Shown: positions 46,367-58,022 of the stretch, piece after piece
Position numbering within the stretch: position 1 is the first letter of the stretch
Layout of the letters: each line of letters starts with the position of its first letter
Source: Panaeolus papilionaceus
Taxonomy: Eukaryota > Basidiomycota > Agaricomycetes > Agaricales
Reading direction: 5' to 3'
Assembly: GCA_015501605.1 (NCBI GenBank)
Contig: JADNRZ010000025.1
Location: 372,001 to 436,000, forward strand
Length of the DNA: 64,000 bases
Program-made: the position numbers and the translations under genes
The notes under the pieces: generated by a model
What the model saw: only the letters and a program-made list of their open reading frames with translations
Told to the model about the DNA's origin: nothing
Databases searched by the model: none

Positions 46367-47843
46367 ATGGCCCCGCTTCCCCATGTCTTTCTGGATCCAC
46401 GCAATGCAGGAGACGCAGGATGTGATCGCTCTCTTTGGAGCATTATTTGGGGATGCTTTTTGACACTTTTTGCATGTACCTGGGTCGCTATCCACCCAGA
46501 TGCTGCATCCGCAAAGGATTCTGGGAGCACAATACTCGCACGTAGGATTGGAATGATGCTGGGCATGCTTTTAGCTCCCGAACTCGTTATAGGAACGGCA
46601 TTCGGGGAATGGACTCACGCAGTTTATTACAGTGATAAATTCGCCTGTAAGCAAGTCCTATGATGTCTCACGAACTACACTCACACCCGTGATGTCGATG
46701 CCAGTGACCCCAGGAGGAGTTGAATGGACGCAGACACATAGCTATTTTCTGCTGATGGGAGGGTTCTCATACTACGATGAGGAAGGGAAACTTGAGGTTT
46801 TGAAAGCAAAGAAGATAGAAGAGCTTTATGAAAAGGGTTTGATCGAATGGCCCACAGTCACGGTCAAAGACATCCGAGATCACAGCAAGGCTGACTTTCT
46901 CTCCAAATTCATTGTCATCATTCAAACCAGTTGGTTTTCTCTCCAAATTGTCGTCCGCCTGGCAAGTGGTCTGACGGCGACAGAGCTGGAAGTTTCAACC
47001 TTTGCTTTCGCGATCCTCAATGTCATTGCTTATGCATTGTGGTGGAACAAGCCATTCAATGTGTGGTCCCCAATTGTTATTCCAGGGAAGAATTCTCCCT
47101 CCCCACGGTGCAAACCTGCGACTCTGGCATCCATCCGAGTAGACTCGGACCCGTTGGCAGAGGCTAAAAACACAATCAACTCCGTCTCTGTTACACCTGA
47201 ATCGGACCCACTTCCGACCCCTGAGGTTCACCAAAACGACTGCACTCCATTCCTGGTCGATACTACCAGCAACACATTCATCAATCCAGAGCCTCGCTCT
47301 GATTTCCAAATAAGCCTGGGACTAGCAGTATTAGGTTTATCTGGATTCTGGACAACGTCTCTGCGGACATGTGCCTCATTCCTCCACGATATCGGGATCG
47401 GAGTTTCTCATGCAATCATCGAACCGCGTGTGCATAAAACATCGCTGCCTGCACCCAGGTCGAGACCTGGGTCTTGGTGGGCCCCTCTCGCACATCTTCA
47501 ATTAGGTGCGATCCTCTTAGCTGTTGGAGTAGCATTCGGGGCGATCCATTTTATTGCCTGGAATTTTTCTTTCCCAACGGCCACGGAGATGTGGCTTTGG
47601 CGTTCCAGTTCAATCGCACTCATGTCATCTACATTGACCATTTTTGGATTATTTTTAATGGGAAATACACTGGATAAAGGTGGTATTTTCTCCACAATAG
47701 CTGCTATCCTTGCCTTTATCTCAACAGTCATATATGTACTTGCACGTATCTTCCTGCTAATTCTCCCTCTAATTACTCTCCGTGATCCTGCCCCAGGCGT
47801 TTTTGTAAACATTCATTGGACTTCACTCCTTCCTCACTTTTAA
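46367..47843 (+). CDS. T2: multi-spanning membrane protein of the fungal T family
   Basis: Exons 46367-46646 and 46705-47843 (one 58-nt intron) give 472 residues. Two helices open the protein (SIIWGCFLTLFACTWVAI and MMLGMLLAPELVIGTAF), then VEWTQTHSYFLLMGGFSYY, a soluble loop (KKIEELYEKGLIEWPTV), the SKADFLSKFIVIIQTSWFSL helix, TELEVSTFAFAILNVIAYAL, WWNKPFNVWSPIVIP, a hydrophilic linker, and three C-terminal helices (VAFGAIHFIAWNF, SSIALMSSTLTIFGLFLM, IYVLARIFLLILPL) ending FVNIHWTSLLPHF. About seven membrane segments are predicted by eye. The family is large and uncharacterised in Agaricomycetes and some ascomycetes, with the conserved HP and NKP motifs seen here. Intact and probably functional. 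Confidence 0.88.
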
Positions 47844-48039
47844 ATGTATTCCCTTCTTCATTTCTCGTATTTGGTCGTTTTCCCATGGTTCATGTACTCC
47901 TAGCTAACCAGTAAAATAGTATCTCCTGTTATCTAAATCATGTTCGCTTGTATACTTCGGACGTCCGTTAAGGACGAACTTAAACGTTTTAGGAATAACG
48001 AGAGTGGTGTTAGGGCCTGACACACCCTTGACTTCGCAA

Positions 48040-49170
48040 AAGTTCATTTCCATATCGACATCCAAAATCGTCACTACAAACTACACGTATCATATCGTAT
48101 CGCCATATCCATTCGTTCATTTCTTCTTTCGTTTGTTTACTTCCAGCGTCTACTCCTTCCCCCACCGTCTCCTAACCCACCCCCACACCCACACCCATCA
48201 CGAATCCAAAACCAATAAATAAACACAAAAACGAAATGAAAAACGAAAACGTCGAGTCCGTATCCAATCAATCAGATTGAAAACCGAAGAGGGAAGAGGG
48301 TTACAGTGGTATAAAAACATCAACAACATCATTACATTATCAACATCGCATCGCATCATCGTCATTAAAAGAACATAACCATACCCCCACCACTGTCGTC
48401 CTCCAACTACTACTCGGCGCGAATGGGAACATAAATACTGGGTCCGTCGAAGCAGTGCACGATGCAGGAAGTAGGAAGCAGGATCAAGAGGCGGGTAGCG
48501 CTATGGTGAACAGGATTGAGGGTATGAAGAAAGAGGAATGGAAGAGTAGAGGTGGGAGGAAGCACGTAAATAGCACAACGTAAATAAAACGCAAGGCAAG
48601 GCAAGGCAACAGTGTGACGCAAAGAAAAAATAGGAATGAGAACAAAAGACTTGAGGAACAGCAACAACATCAAAAACCAACACCGACACCAACAATCACG
48701 TACGCATCGAAGGGAAGGCGAAAGAGATAATAATAATAACTAGCAAAAACGCTGGCAAAGGTGAGACCTCTTCTAGCAACCAACTTCGATCTTCGAAACC
48801 AAACCAAACCGAAACGGATAGTGGACATGGATAATAGGAGTTGTCCACCGTCTGCATCATTCTGCCTCGCCTTTGTTTACCTCAACCACTCAACCCCATT
48901 GTTTCCCAAACATAGAGGCACCCCTACCAGACCAGACTCGACGCGACCCTCGAGCCCAGGCTCGAAGGGGGGTCACCGACCGACGCTCTATGTCCCTATC
49001 CGGTGACAGACGGACACGATGACGATATACGCGAGAAAGATGTCGCGTGATGTGGGGAGGATGGAGCGATGACGAGGGACGACGTGTCAGATACGAGAGT
49101 GAGGGAAAAGTTGAAGGAAGGGTGAAGCGAGATACGAGGGTGGCCTATATGCGCGATCGGTTTAGGCTGC
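48040..49170 (+). repeat. Dispersed repeat R, copy B (longest)
   Basis: It begins about 200 nt after the T2 stop. The 5' block (CATTCGTTCATTTCTTCTTTCG, GAAGAGGGAAGAGG, TGGTATAAAAACATCA) matches copy C, and the 3' block (CCAGACTCGACGCG, GATACGAGAG, GGTGGCCTATATGCG) matches copy A. The 600-700 nt between are present only here. No protein recognised. Confidence 0.6.
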
Positions 49171-50609
49171 GTGACGGAAGGCGGACGAACGACTTTCAAT
49201 GTCCGCAGGGGAAGACGGACAAGTGACGAGTGACGGACAGATGGAACGATGGACGGACGAAAGGATATGAACATGGACATAAAACATAAACAAAACAGAA
49301 CCTCAAAACCCGAGCATCGAACCACCACGAAGAAGCTCTATGAAAGCTCTACAAGAAGCCAACGGAAAAGGGGAACGAAAGTTCTACACCATGCTTGGCA
49401 TTTTCCGCTGATACTGCGGGGCGTTGCTATTACGGACGGGTGGGGGTCTTGAGGCTGGACGACGGAAGGTCTAGAGGGGAAGAAGGTGGTTAGTATTTGG
49501 TCGTGTTTAATTTGAGGTGAGAAGGTGAGAAGGGGAAGGGAGGGGACGACGAAAAAGAAAAAAATGAGAAAAATGAAGGAAGAGAAAGAGAAGGAAACCA
49601 AAAAGGAAACACAGAAAGATAGCGCGCTTCCACGAGCGATCCCGCCCACGCCCACAACAACCCTCCAATCCAACATCCAAATAAACCCATCACTCCCATC
49701 CCATCGTCTAAATTCTAATCCAGACGTGGGAGCCCACCATCCTCATCCAGCTACCCATCATCCGTTCATTCGTCTCCATCAAAACGTATAAAAAATAGAA
49801 AGAGAAAAGAAAATAGAAAGCAAAATAGAAAAATAGGAAATAAGTCGAAAAGAACACCACAACCCAAAGAACCACGCTCGCTATCTTTATCAATTGCTCC
49901 CACAGACCTAACTCTCATCGTCCCAACCTTGCGGTCCCCAACCCTTCTTTCGCCCCACCGCCTGGACCGGCCGGGAGAACCGGTAACATTACACCGCTCC
50001 GCACATTGTCAAGTGCTAAACCCAGCATCGACTTCATCTCTCAGCCCAGCTTCTCTACTTCCCAACGCACTTCTCAAGTTGCCAACGCGTCCTTCTCTAT
50101 TCTTCTCAACGCACCATCCCCTCCATTTCATTCCATCATCCCACCAGTCTCCATCACAATCGCAATCAAAATCACGCGCCCACCCTCCATCACATCATCT
50201 CGCATCATTCCCTCAAACACATCCCACCTCCGCCTTCATCCCTTCCCTTATGAAAGCGATGAAAAAAATCGAAATAAAGCACATTCAAGTGAAGGGAACG
50301 AAAGCAATAGGGGAGAGAAGTTGAAAGCCGTATCAACGGCCAACCCGGCCCGTGGATCTGATGTCGCTGATAAATTGATGGGGCGTTATCGCCATCAATC
50401 AATCCACCATAGCCTCTCAAGCCGAGCGCAATGGCGATGCGCAGTCGCACCCCATCGCATCCCAATACAATACAATACAATAGAATCCAATCATCCCAAC
50501 GTAAGGACCAAAGAAAAAAGAATGAAAGAAGAATGAAATGAAACAATGCAAGATGGAATGAATCCAAAGAGAGAAACCCAAAAAAGGAAAAAGACACGTA
50601 TACACTCAC
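49171..50609. other. No gene recognised
   Basis: Purine-rich minus/plus asymmetry and long pyrimidine runs but no family signal. The 3' exon(s) of the gene at 50610-52085 may lie in the last few hundred bases; I could not choose among several acceptors. Confidence 0.35.
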
Positions 50610-52085
50610 ATGTCTTGACATAATCATCTTCGCCATCGACACGGGTACTTCAGATTGGTATAGTGCGGGGGCTGTTGATGTGCGTGCGTATGGGTGCGCG
50701 TTGAAAGAAGGCAACGTGCGTGCATGGTGCGTGCGCATGTCAGGATGGGAGAAGGGAAGCATTGCAAGTGGAGACATGAACATGACATGACAGACAGCGC
50801 GCCGGAGGGACGTCAAGTGAGCACCAGAACAACATGGGTTGACCGGCCCAGAAGGACAGATAAGAGCGAGAACAAGACCAGGCGGACACCAAGAACCACA
50901 CCAAGAAGAACAGACGGCCCACCAGAAGACCACACCACACGAAGTAAGTAAAGCCCAGAGTGATACCGAAAATAAGCCAACGCCAACGCCGAAGTTCATG
51001 ATGACCGGTCATATGTCATAGTGCGGAGAGGTTAATAAAAGCAAGTAAAAAGAGGAAACGTCGGCGAAACGGAGTGAGGAAGCGGGTAGGAAATAGCACA
51101 GCACAGCAGGTGAGGAAGATATGATCACGGAGATGGAGGAGAAGAGTCCAGATCGAACACATGATCATACGATCATAACGACGAGTAGATCAAGAACGCA
51201 GTAGACAACGCCGATGTCATAGACCACCGCATGCATTAGAGCAACGAATGTCCGAGTGGGTTGCGTAGATGGATTATTTTTGGATTTGGATATCATGTTG
51301 CCGGAGATGAAAGCATGGGCAATTATAGCAGGTAGGCGGGAAATGAAACACACGCGTGAGCAATAGGAGGAAACGAGGGAGTCGAGATGAAAGCAGAGCA
51401 AAAGCAAAAAGAAACAAAGCATTGGTTAGCAACACGGCCTCGGAGACACGAAACACGCAAGAAATGACATACGAGGAGACTCAAACTGCCGTCTGTGCTG
51501 CATCATCATCGGCTGCTGCTGCTGCCGTTGTAGCTGTTGCTGTTCCCACCTCGATGTGCTTGCATTTCCATTCCCAGATCCTCCTCCGACAGTACCGTTG
51601 TACGGTGGGAGCGCAGGTAGTGTATCCCACTTGACCAGTCCCCAGCCCCAACTACTCCATCTCCTCCTCGTCTGTGGCTTTTGCGCCTCCGATGATCCCG
51701 GCGAGGGCGGTGGTGCGGGTATGGACGCTGATTTTGAGGGAACGATGATACTCTTTGACGACGACGATGAGGCAGAGGCTGAGGCTGACGAAGGCAAAGA
51801 CGAAGATGGCGTGATAGCTGATGCATTTTCCAACTTCTCCTGACCCTGCACGGACACAAGTGCAGGAATGACCGAAACCTGGGCCTTAGCGTTCTTTGAA
51901 AGCGGGCGGAGGAAGAGAACAGCAGCGCGGAGACTGGCGATGATAACTAGCGAGGCAAGAAGGGTGAGAAGTAGAGGAAAGCTAGGGGTGAAGCGGGAGA
52001 GCGAGAAGACAGGGAAGCGGTCGACAAGGGCGGAGCGGTCCATTGCGGGGAGTGCTGGGATTGCTGGGAGTTCTGTGAGCATCAT
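50610..52085 (-). CDS. Hypothetical protein with N-terminal membrane segment (3' end unresolved)
   Basis: Exon 1 (52085-51473) encodes 204 residues: an N-terminal hydrophobic span (SFPLLLTLLASLVIIASLRAAV, about residues 35-56), then a long Ser/Ala/Pro-rich disordered part, a WSSWGWGLVKWDTLPALPPYNG motif and Gln-rich tracts (QQQLQRQQQQ). It ends at GTATGT. A second exon at 50671-50610 (acceptor ATCAACAG, donor GTGAGT) continues in the right phase with ALYQSEVPVSMAKMIMSRH, a compact stretch that looks like real protein. The intron between them would be 801 nt, which is long for this locus and may hide further exons. Function unknown; type I or II single-pass membrane protein inferred. Confidence 0.5.
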
Positions 52086-52426
52086 CTTGGGCGGTAAGAC
52101 CTTTGGTTTTGACGATGTCGGATGTCTGACTCTGAGGTGACCACGGATAGGAGAAGGGACAATGAAGCCCTTGGATGAGGGAGAAGGTGGTGGTGGAGCG
52201 GAAAGGAGGTTGAAGGGAATTGATGGGGGCAGGGCAGGTGGTCACCAAGGGGAAATCAACTCAGCCACACAGACGCTTTATTAACCCATTTTAATTCGGA
52301 TAAATCCGATTCTTATTTCTCCTGCTATTCAACCGTTATTAATGCCATACATAACTCCCGCTTGTTGTTATGCTTTTATCTATCTATGTATAACTAAACA
52401 ATACTCACATTTCTCTCTCTTCATAG

Positions 52427-52866
52427 CACTCAAGAGTCAGACAACATCGTTGGAGTTGGAGCGTTGAATCATTCAAGCGGAGTCTCAAATTTCCTTTGGA
52501 GGAAGTGGCTGTTTCATTCTCTTCGTCTACACAACGCTCTCGACTCCAAAATTCAAGTATGTTCACCATCCGGTGTTATCTACATATCATTATCTTAAAA
52601 ACCGGGAAAATCGGCTAAACCTCAGTGGTTACTCTGCGAAGGAGCGGAGAGCAGAGGGCCGCGATGAATCAATTGAGTAAGTCACTTGATCTAATCCCTT
52701 ACCTTTCTCAGAACTCCCGATTTCTGAATCCGACGGTGCTATCGCAAAAGCCCACCTGGTACCGTCCCTGCCGTGTACATATGCCCAGTTTTTTCATCCA
52801 CGGTGGAATGGTGGAAGACGGTGGAAGACATACGGTTGCTATGCTTCGTACCCGGGCATTCCACAG
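52427..52866 (+). CDS. Gene X, partial exon set (family not recognised)
   Basis: Three exon segments keep phase across two good introns: 52427-52556, 52626-52676 and 52712-52866. The last encodes ELPISESDGAIAKAHLVPSL, TYAQFFHPRWNGGRRWKTYGCYASYPGIPQ and ends at GTATGA, with further weak exon candidates to about 52960. A decayed copy lies at 61640-61925, with the same intron and the ELPLSESDGAIA start of the last exon. The 5' end is not found. It may be a gene or an element-borne fragment. Confidence 0.4.
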
Positions 52867-53619
52867 GTATGATCATCTTTCATGCGTGCACTTACGACCC
52901 ACAGTGGGTGTGGTCATACCATACCCATGTGGTTGGCTTAACGATGCGTCGAAGTCTCAAGGTAAGTACTTCTTATGAACCTATTCCCATCTTGATCATC
53001 CTAATCGCTATGCCCACTGGTAATCCCACCTGCTTCCCATCTGAACAGCTATCCGTCATTATACTATCAATCGTCATTAAAGATGTCGTTCTCGAGCTTG
53101 TCAAAAGTGATAAATTGATACCCCACTTTAAGTAGCCTGTCATTCTAAACAATTATAATGTAAGGCGTAGATACCTCACCATTTGAATGATGCATGAGAA
53201 TCCGAGTCAATTTCGGCGCACGCTCCGAAGCCTCGCCCCTAGCTTATTCTCACCCGAGTGAACTCAACTTGACACGCTCTGCTTAGACCTCGCTAACGCA
53301 CTAACATCACATCAACCTTTATTATAGCAAGCGCTAGGTTATAGCACATACCCATTATATTAGCGATGAATTAGCGAGACCGCATCCTACCTCCAAACCA
53401 TCGCTGGTCACCATTCACCATCTAATCTTATCTACAGCACCCATCCACTCGTCTCCGATATTCTCCCACCTCTCCACGCACTACGTAACTCCCAGTTCCA
53501 CCTCCACCTCCACCTCCATGCTCTACTCAATTGAGGAGATCCGAGAAGGATGACCAACGATCAAGTTCCACGTATGCTTTCCTACCCTTTCATGCTCAAT
53601 TCAATTCAGATAGGCGCTC
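52867..53619. other. No gene recognised
   Basis: Left part of an interval (52830-55680) that has no counterpart in the second copy of the duplicated block near 61925. It carries no coding signal that I can support. Confidence 0.35.
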
Positions 53620-53632
53620 CAACTAGCTACGT
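53620..53632. repeat. Target-site duplication of LINE, left copy
   Basis: CAACTAGCTACGT, identical to 54386-54398. Confidence 0.9.
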
Positions 53633-54385
53633 TTTTTTTTTTTTTTGATTCCAGTCTTATTGTCCTGTAAAGCTACTTTATGTAGGACATTGGCCCGCTT
53701 TTGTAAATATGTATCTAGGGTTAATCTATTCGAGTCCTATGATAACACCATTCAGCACCTCTCAAGGCTCGCCCTCGGCGAACGTTCCCCTTGAGGCCCG
53801 GCACGGAAACGCCGTTTTCCTGGCTGGTATATGCCTCCTCTTTCCACTGTTTGAAGAGTGTGGTCGCCCTTTCGTGTTCGCTCGTCTTCGCTTGAGGCAT
53901 GGTGAGCGTGCTGCATCCTGTCTTAAAGACATCTTGTCGATCTTGGGTGGGTTACGACGCGCTGCGGATGCGGTTCTTGGGTAGCTGGGTTCATGTGGAC
54001 TGTTGGTTGGTAGGTCTGTCAATGATTTGGAACGATTTCTTGGGGAATCTCTTGGTGTCTTCGATGTACTCTAGCAGGGCCAGTGTACTGTCTTCGTCGA
54101 TTAAGATTTTTTTCAGGTTGCGTTCATTGTCCTTGATCTTGTCGTATAACCTATGCCGTTGGAGTGTGTAGGCCCGACAGTCGTGTATGAAGTGGTTCAC
54201 TGTTTCTTTAGCTCCGGTTCCGCATTTCTCGCAATCCGAACTCTGGGCGAGTCTTTTTGAGCGAAGGTATGCGTTGGTTGGTAGGTGGTTTATCCTTAGC
54301 TTGACGAGTAACGTGAGTTTGTATCTGTTGAGCTTATCAGCAATTTTGTGGAATTTTTTAAACTGGAAGTTGTCCTCGAGTTCGG
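53632..54385 (-). mobile_element. 5'-truncated non-LTR retrotransposon (LINE)
   Basis: Read on the minus strand, the element starts inside ORF2 and encodes the end of the protein: a helical lead (FKKFHKIADKLNRYKLTLL), VKLRINHLPTNAYLRSKR, the terminal zinc knuckle CEKCGTGAKETVNHFIHDC, and LALLEYIEDTKRFPKK, stopping at 53991. About 340 nt of 3' UTR and a 15-nt A tail (T-run on plus, 53632-53646) follow. Exact 13-bp duplications CAACTAGCTACGT flank it. This is the textbook product of target-primed reverse transcription cut short at the 5' end. The intact duplications imply a fairly recent insertion. Confidence 0.9.
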
Positions 54386-54398
54386 CAACTAGCTACGT
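54386..54398. repeat. Target-site duplication of LINE, right copy
   Basis: CAACTAGCTACGT, identical to 53620-53632. Confidence 0.9.
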
Positions 54399-55680
54399 AC
54401 TTGCCTAGCAGGCCGATGCTCTTGCACGGCAAAACGAGTCCAGGCAGCATCTGCAGGGAAGGTGTTGTTGGTACTCCTGACTGTGTTGTGGTATGATCAA
54501 TCATGTTACATCAACTCATTCCGACTTACATACATATGTTCTTACATCATTGCAAGTCCAATATTTCGATTATATAATGACATACTCGGGATTCCTCGGA
54601 CTGAGGACAATAGATATTTATATAAATTTACAAATGCAGCACTGTGAACAGACAATCTTGTATTCTTTCTGTAGTTCTCAGAATATTTTGCAGAATACCA
54701 ACACGATGATTATCCTTGAGATAGTACTAACTTGTTAATGACATTGAATCATCAATAGTAAATCCTAAGCATGAAAGAAGCATATGCTTGATACACTCAC
54801 ACACCCAACAAATTTACGCTTATCTTGATTTGGACATATAAAGAAGGAAAATGACAACAAGAGACACACAACAAGTAGGGAAATTGCATAGATATGATGA
54901 GAAATGGTATGACAAGGTGAGGAGGGACTGAAGAAGCAAACTGATACAGATTACCTCTGATCAAGGCCGGGCATGTATGAGATGGGAAAAAGGAATTGAT
55001 GCCATCAAAATTGTTGCACACTTGGAAGAAGAATGAAGGAGAACACGCAAAGTGTAAGGGATGGGAATAAATAAATGATGCCACCAAAAACTCGACACTG
55101 AAAGGACGAATGAGCAAGAGATGAAGGGATGGGAAAGTTACATAATCAGCCATCAATTGCGTGACGCTGAACCCCCGCAAAACGCAGTATAAGAACTCGT
55201 CCTAAAAAGGACTCGTAAATGCACGTCCTGCTGAAGTCGAACGTATTCAGAAGAGGTTGAACGGCTCACTTATCTATCAAGTATTGCGTGATAATGTTGT
55301 GTAACTCCTATCAACAAGCGTATAATGTGTTACTTAGTAATAAAAATGAGTCGACTCATGATCACGGGCAGTCTATCAAGGCTGGATAGAAAAGTGGGTG
55401 CATCCCATTCGCTATATCTTCGTATTTCCAATCGAGTTATAAACGATCTTCCGAATCCAATCGCCTATCATCGAATTTGAAGCCGAGTCGGACACACACA
55501 CTCGGGTGGGGTATTTAATATAAAGATTTATCAGGAAAAACATAAAGCTTGAAGTGCGCAGTGCCCATGCTGGATTCATTTCCCTTCGTTTCTTGATATG
55601 ATATTACATTCACCCATACCCATATCAACCTCTTCGTTACCTATAACAAGCATAGATTCGCCACCCTCACTGCCCTGAGC
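54399..55680. other. Unassigned stretch with a degenerate tandem repeat
   Basis: Near 54910-55150 a roughly 95-110-nt unit recurs twice (words GATGGGAA..A...GATGCCA(T/C)CAAAA and GAAGAATGAAGG/GACGAATGAGC). No gene recognised. This is the right part of the interval missing from the second copy of the duplicated block. Confidence 0.35.
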
Positions 55681-55684
55681 CCTG

Positions 55685-56745
55685 AATGAGATGAATCTCA
55701 GTGTAATGACATTGCGTGCTGATGCCGCGACGGCGATAGTACTCCGAGTGTAAGGAGTAGCTTTTCCTAATTTCAACTTCAGAAACTGGCTGCGGAACGA
55801 TATCGTATGTCTTTAAGCGTTTTAGGGTAGTGTGATATAGCGTGATCGAGGCTGTACTTGTCATGATATTTGCGTAGGAGGTGGAAGTAGGGGTTTTAAG
55901 CCTTGTGATAACAGTGATAAGTAGTTGCCTGTGAGTCGAGTGAAATGGGCACTGTGAGGTCGTGAAAAAACCTCAACAGATGACGAAAATGAGGGGTGGC
56001 GGATTGTAAAAGTTGTGATTGATACTTCTAGTTGTGTTTATTGTGCCTCAAGGGTACATTTTATTTGGTATAATTTTAAAATGGGAGGATTAGTGGAGAA
56101 TGAGCGAGGCAGGTTGACTTCACAGCCAACAATCATTCGAATTGAGCCTGTTGAAGATAAGATTAGATCACATTCCATCCCATCACGCTGGCGCTGGTGC
56201 ACTTCTTTCGACCGTCGACGCCATCTGCAACCCCACGCGCTCGCTCAAAACTCGGCATATCTCAAATCAACTCCGTCGATCAATGGGCCCGGGGGAACAT
56301 GATGTCACCCATCCACTGCGCCACCGACAATCACAACGCGGTGCATTGTGCGTCCCGTGGTCGAAACACCCCTATTCATATGGCCACACGCGTTGTCCCC
56401 GTGTACGCTCCGACGTTGATCTATGTTGGCGACTTATTATAAATCATCAATTGATCGCCGACCTTCGAATACTCGAACAGGCTAAGTATGCCTAAGAATA
56501 ACAATATCATTGTTCCGCGCAAATCCCGGCACCCGCCTCGTCACCATCATCCAGCACATGCCTATCTCTGTCGGTGCTCCACCTTCATCATGTTGACTAT
56601 TATAGATTACCCCGCAATCCGAACGTCGAAGATGAAGATCAACCAGACATAGAACCTGCTATTCGTGCGGGGTTGTCAGTCCAATTGAGGGGTGCCACGT
56701 ATCCTCATCCGAGTTTCACAACAAGCCTACAAATGTGCAGTACGA
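55685..56745. repeat. Duplicated block, copy 1 (right part)
   Basis: It aligns with 61930-62700: shared words include AAGCGTTTTAGGGT, ATTTT(G/A)AAAATTGGAGGA or ATGGGAGGA, GAGCG(A/G)G, CAACCCCACACGCGCTCGCTC-like text and ACCCCTATTCAT. Small ORFs run through it (for example 55864-55667 on minus, and plus-strand pieces at 56200-56440), none in a known family, and the two copies differ by frameshifting indels, so if a gene was here at least one copy is dead. Confidence 0.55.
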
Positions 56746-56933
56746 TTCTCAGTACGCTGGCTCGAGGATAAAGCTCCAGCTATCAAATTATGCTTTGAAC
56801 AAATCATGAACCAGGAAGAGCGTTGATATCATGCGTGCAATAATTCAATATAAATACGAGACTTTGAATAGTACATGGTAAAAAATCAGAAATACACTGA
56901 CAAACGAGCACCATAAGATGAAGGACTCTAGCG

Positions 56934-57391
56934 CTAGGTGTGGGGTATGAGTGAAATCCATTTGATGTCTATGAATACGCCGCGCGGTGTATCGCGGAAA
57001 GCGATGATAGGAAGAGCACCCAGCATCTCTTGCGCTGTGAGATACAAGCGTGAGCAAACCATTATGAAGAGCATCATTAGACGCAAGAACACTGTCCCTC
57101 TCGACCGATCTACTTTGATATCTCCGCAGCACATCTTCATGAGGCCTTGAATTAAGTAGGGAAGAGGGGGAAGGGTCGGCACAAGGGAAGAAAAGCGCCA
57201 TAGCCACAACCTCCGCAACGGTTGGAAAGTGCACGTGGAAGTTTCATGCAAGGAGGTCGAGGGCAAGGAAGAGACTTCCAGTGAGGCAAATCACGAGAGG
57301 ATGTGCTATAAGTCGAACAACCAACCGCACAAAGGATGTCGTTCCTAGTAGGTTGCCAGGAGTGATGGTTGGAGAGCCCAAAGTATGACAA
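56934..57391 (-). pseudogene. T5: decayed C-terminal part of a T-family gene
   Basis: On the minus strand the C-terminal signatures of T2/T3 appear in more than one frame: HFPTVAEV (for HFPTATEM), WLWRFSSL (for WLWRSSSI) and finally FRDTPRGVFIDIKWISLIPHT ending at 56934. The frame changes between the first two show at least one indel. The N-terminal half is not found. It is oriented opposite to T3. Confidence 0.75.
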
Positions 57392-57902
57392 CTTCTGGAA
57401 CGAGGGACAACATCACCAGTATCCCGAGTTTTCGAAGGACTAAAACACGACTATCCTCTCCAGGTGTTGCAGCATTTGGATGAGAGCCCTTCCCTGACTA
57501 AATTTAGGGGACGGAGCCTGCAGTTGAGGGTTCTTGAAACGACACTTTTAATACTGGGAGCCGAATAGAATTCCATTGTCAGATGTAACACAGTTCTTGC
57601 TGTTGATTTCTGACAGCTTGAATAACTCGTATTTCTGACTCAGGCGCGCGTGTTCGGCAATTCGTTACCCCTACTCTGAATATGGATAAATGCAGTTGAA
57701 CGGATAAAACATCTATAGCGTTTCATTGCCTCAAGGCGTAATCTTTCACTCAAGAATAGGAACGACCAACCAGTGCCACAGTTCAGGAACGCCGATTTCG
57801 CTGCAGCCACAGTTTCATGGTCTGTAATGAAATACAACATTGATTTGGGCAATGTAATGCTATGCCAATATTCCACCACACGCGTGGTAGTGCTGCCTCA
57901 CA
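57392..57902. other. Spacer upstream of T3
   Basis: No gene. The part from about 57780 is similar to 62850-62960, upstream sequence of a T remnant, showing that the promoter-distal flank was duplicated too. Confidence 0.4.
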
Positions 57903-58022
57903 TAAGAGGACACACAGTGAGGGTCTGATGACACTTCCTTCGCCGTCTTTCATCAGCTCATACCCCGTCATAACCACCCATCTTTTATATCCGCTGCTGT
58001 ATACGACGACAACGACGACACC
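57903..58022 (+). promoter_or_regulatory. Conserved promoter block of T3
   Basis: It carries AAGAGGACACACAGTGAGGG, GATGACACTTCCTTCGCC, CTTTCATC, then a TTTATATCC TATA-like box (57984-57992) and GCTGCTGTATACGACGAC before the ATG. It aligns with 46227-46366 (T2) and 63690-63808 (T4). Confidence 0.6.

Noticed and set aside
50205..50999. 264-codon minus-strand ORF rich in Ser, Phe and His
   Set aside because: Most of it reads through intron-like pyrimidine-rich sequence; only the short QSEVPVSMAKMIMSRH segment, bounded by splice sites, looks coding.
53762..54022. 86-codon minus-strand ORF overlapping the end of the LINE ORF2
   Set aside because: It lies in the LINE 3' UTR, is rich in basic and polar residues without a motif, and overlaps the true ORF2 end in another frame.
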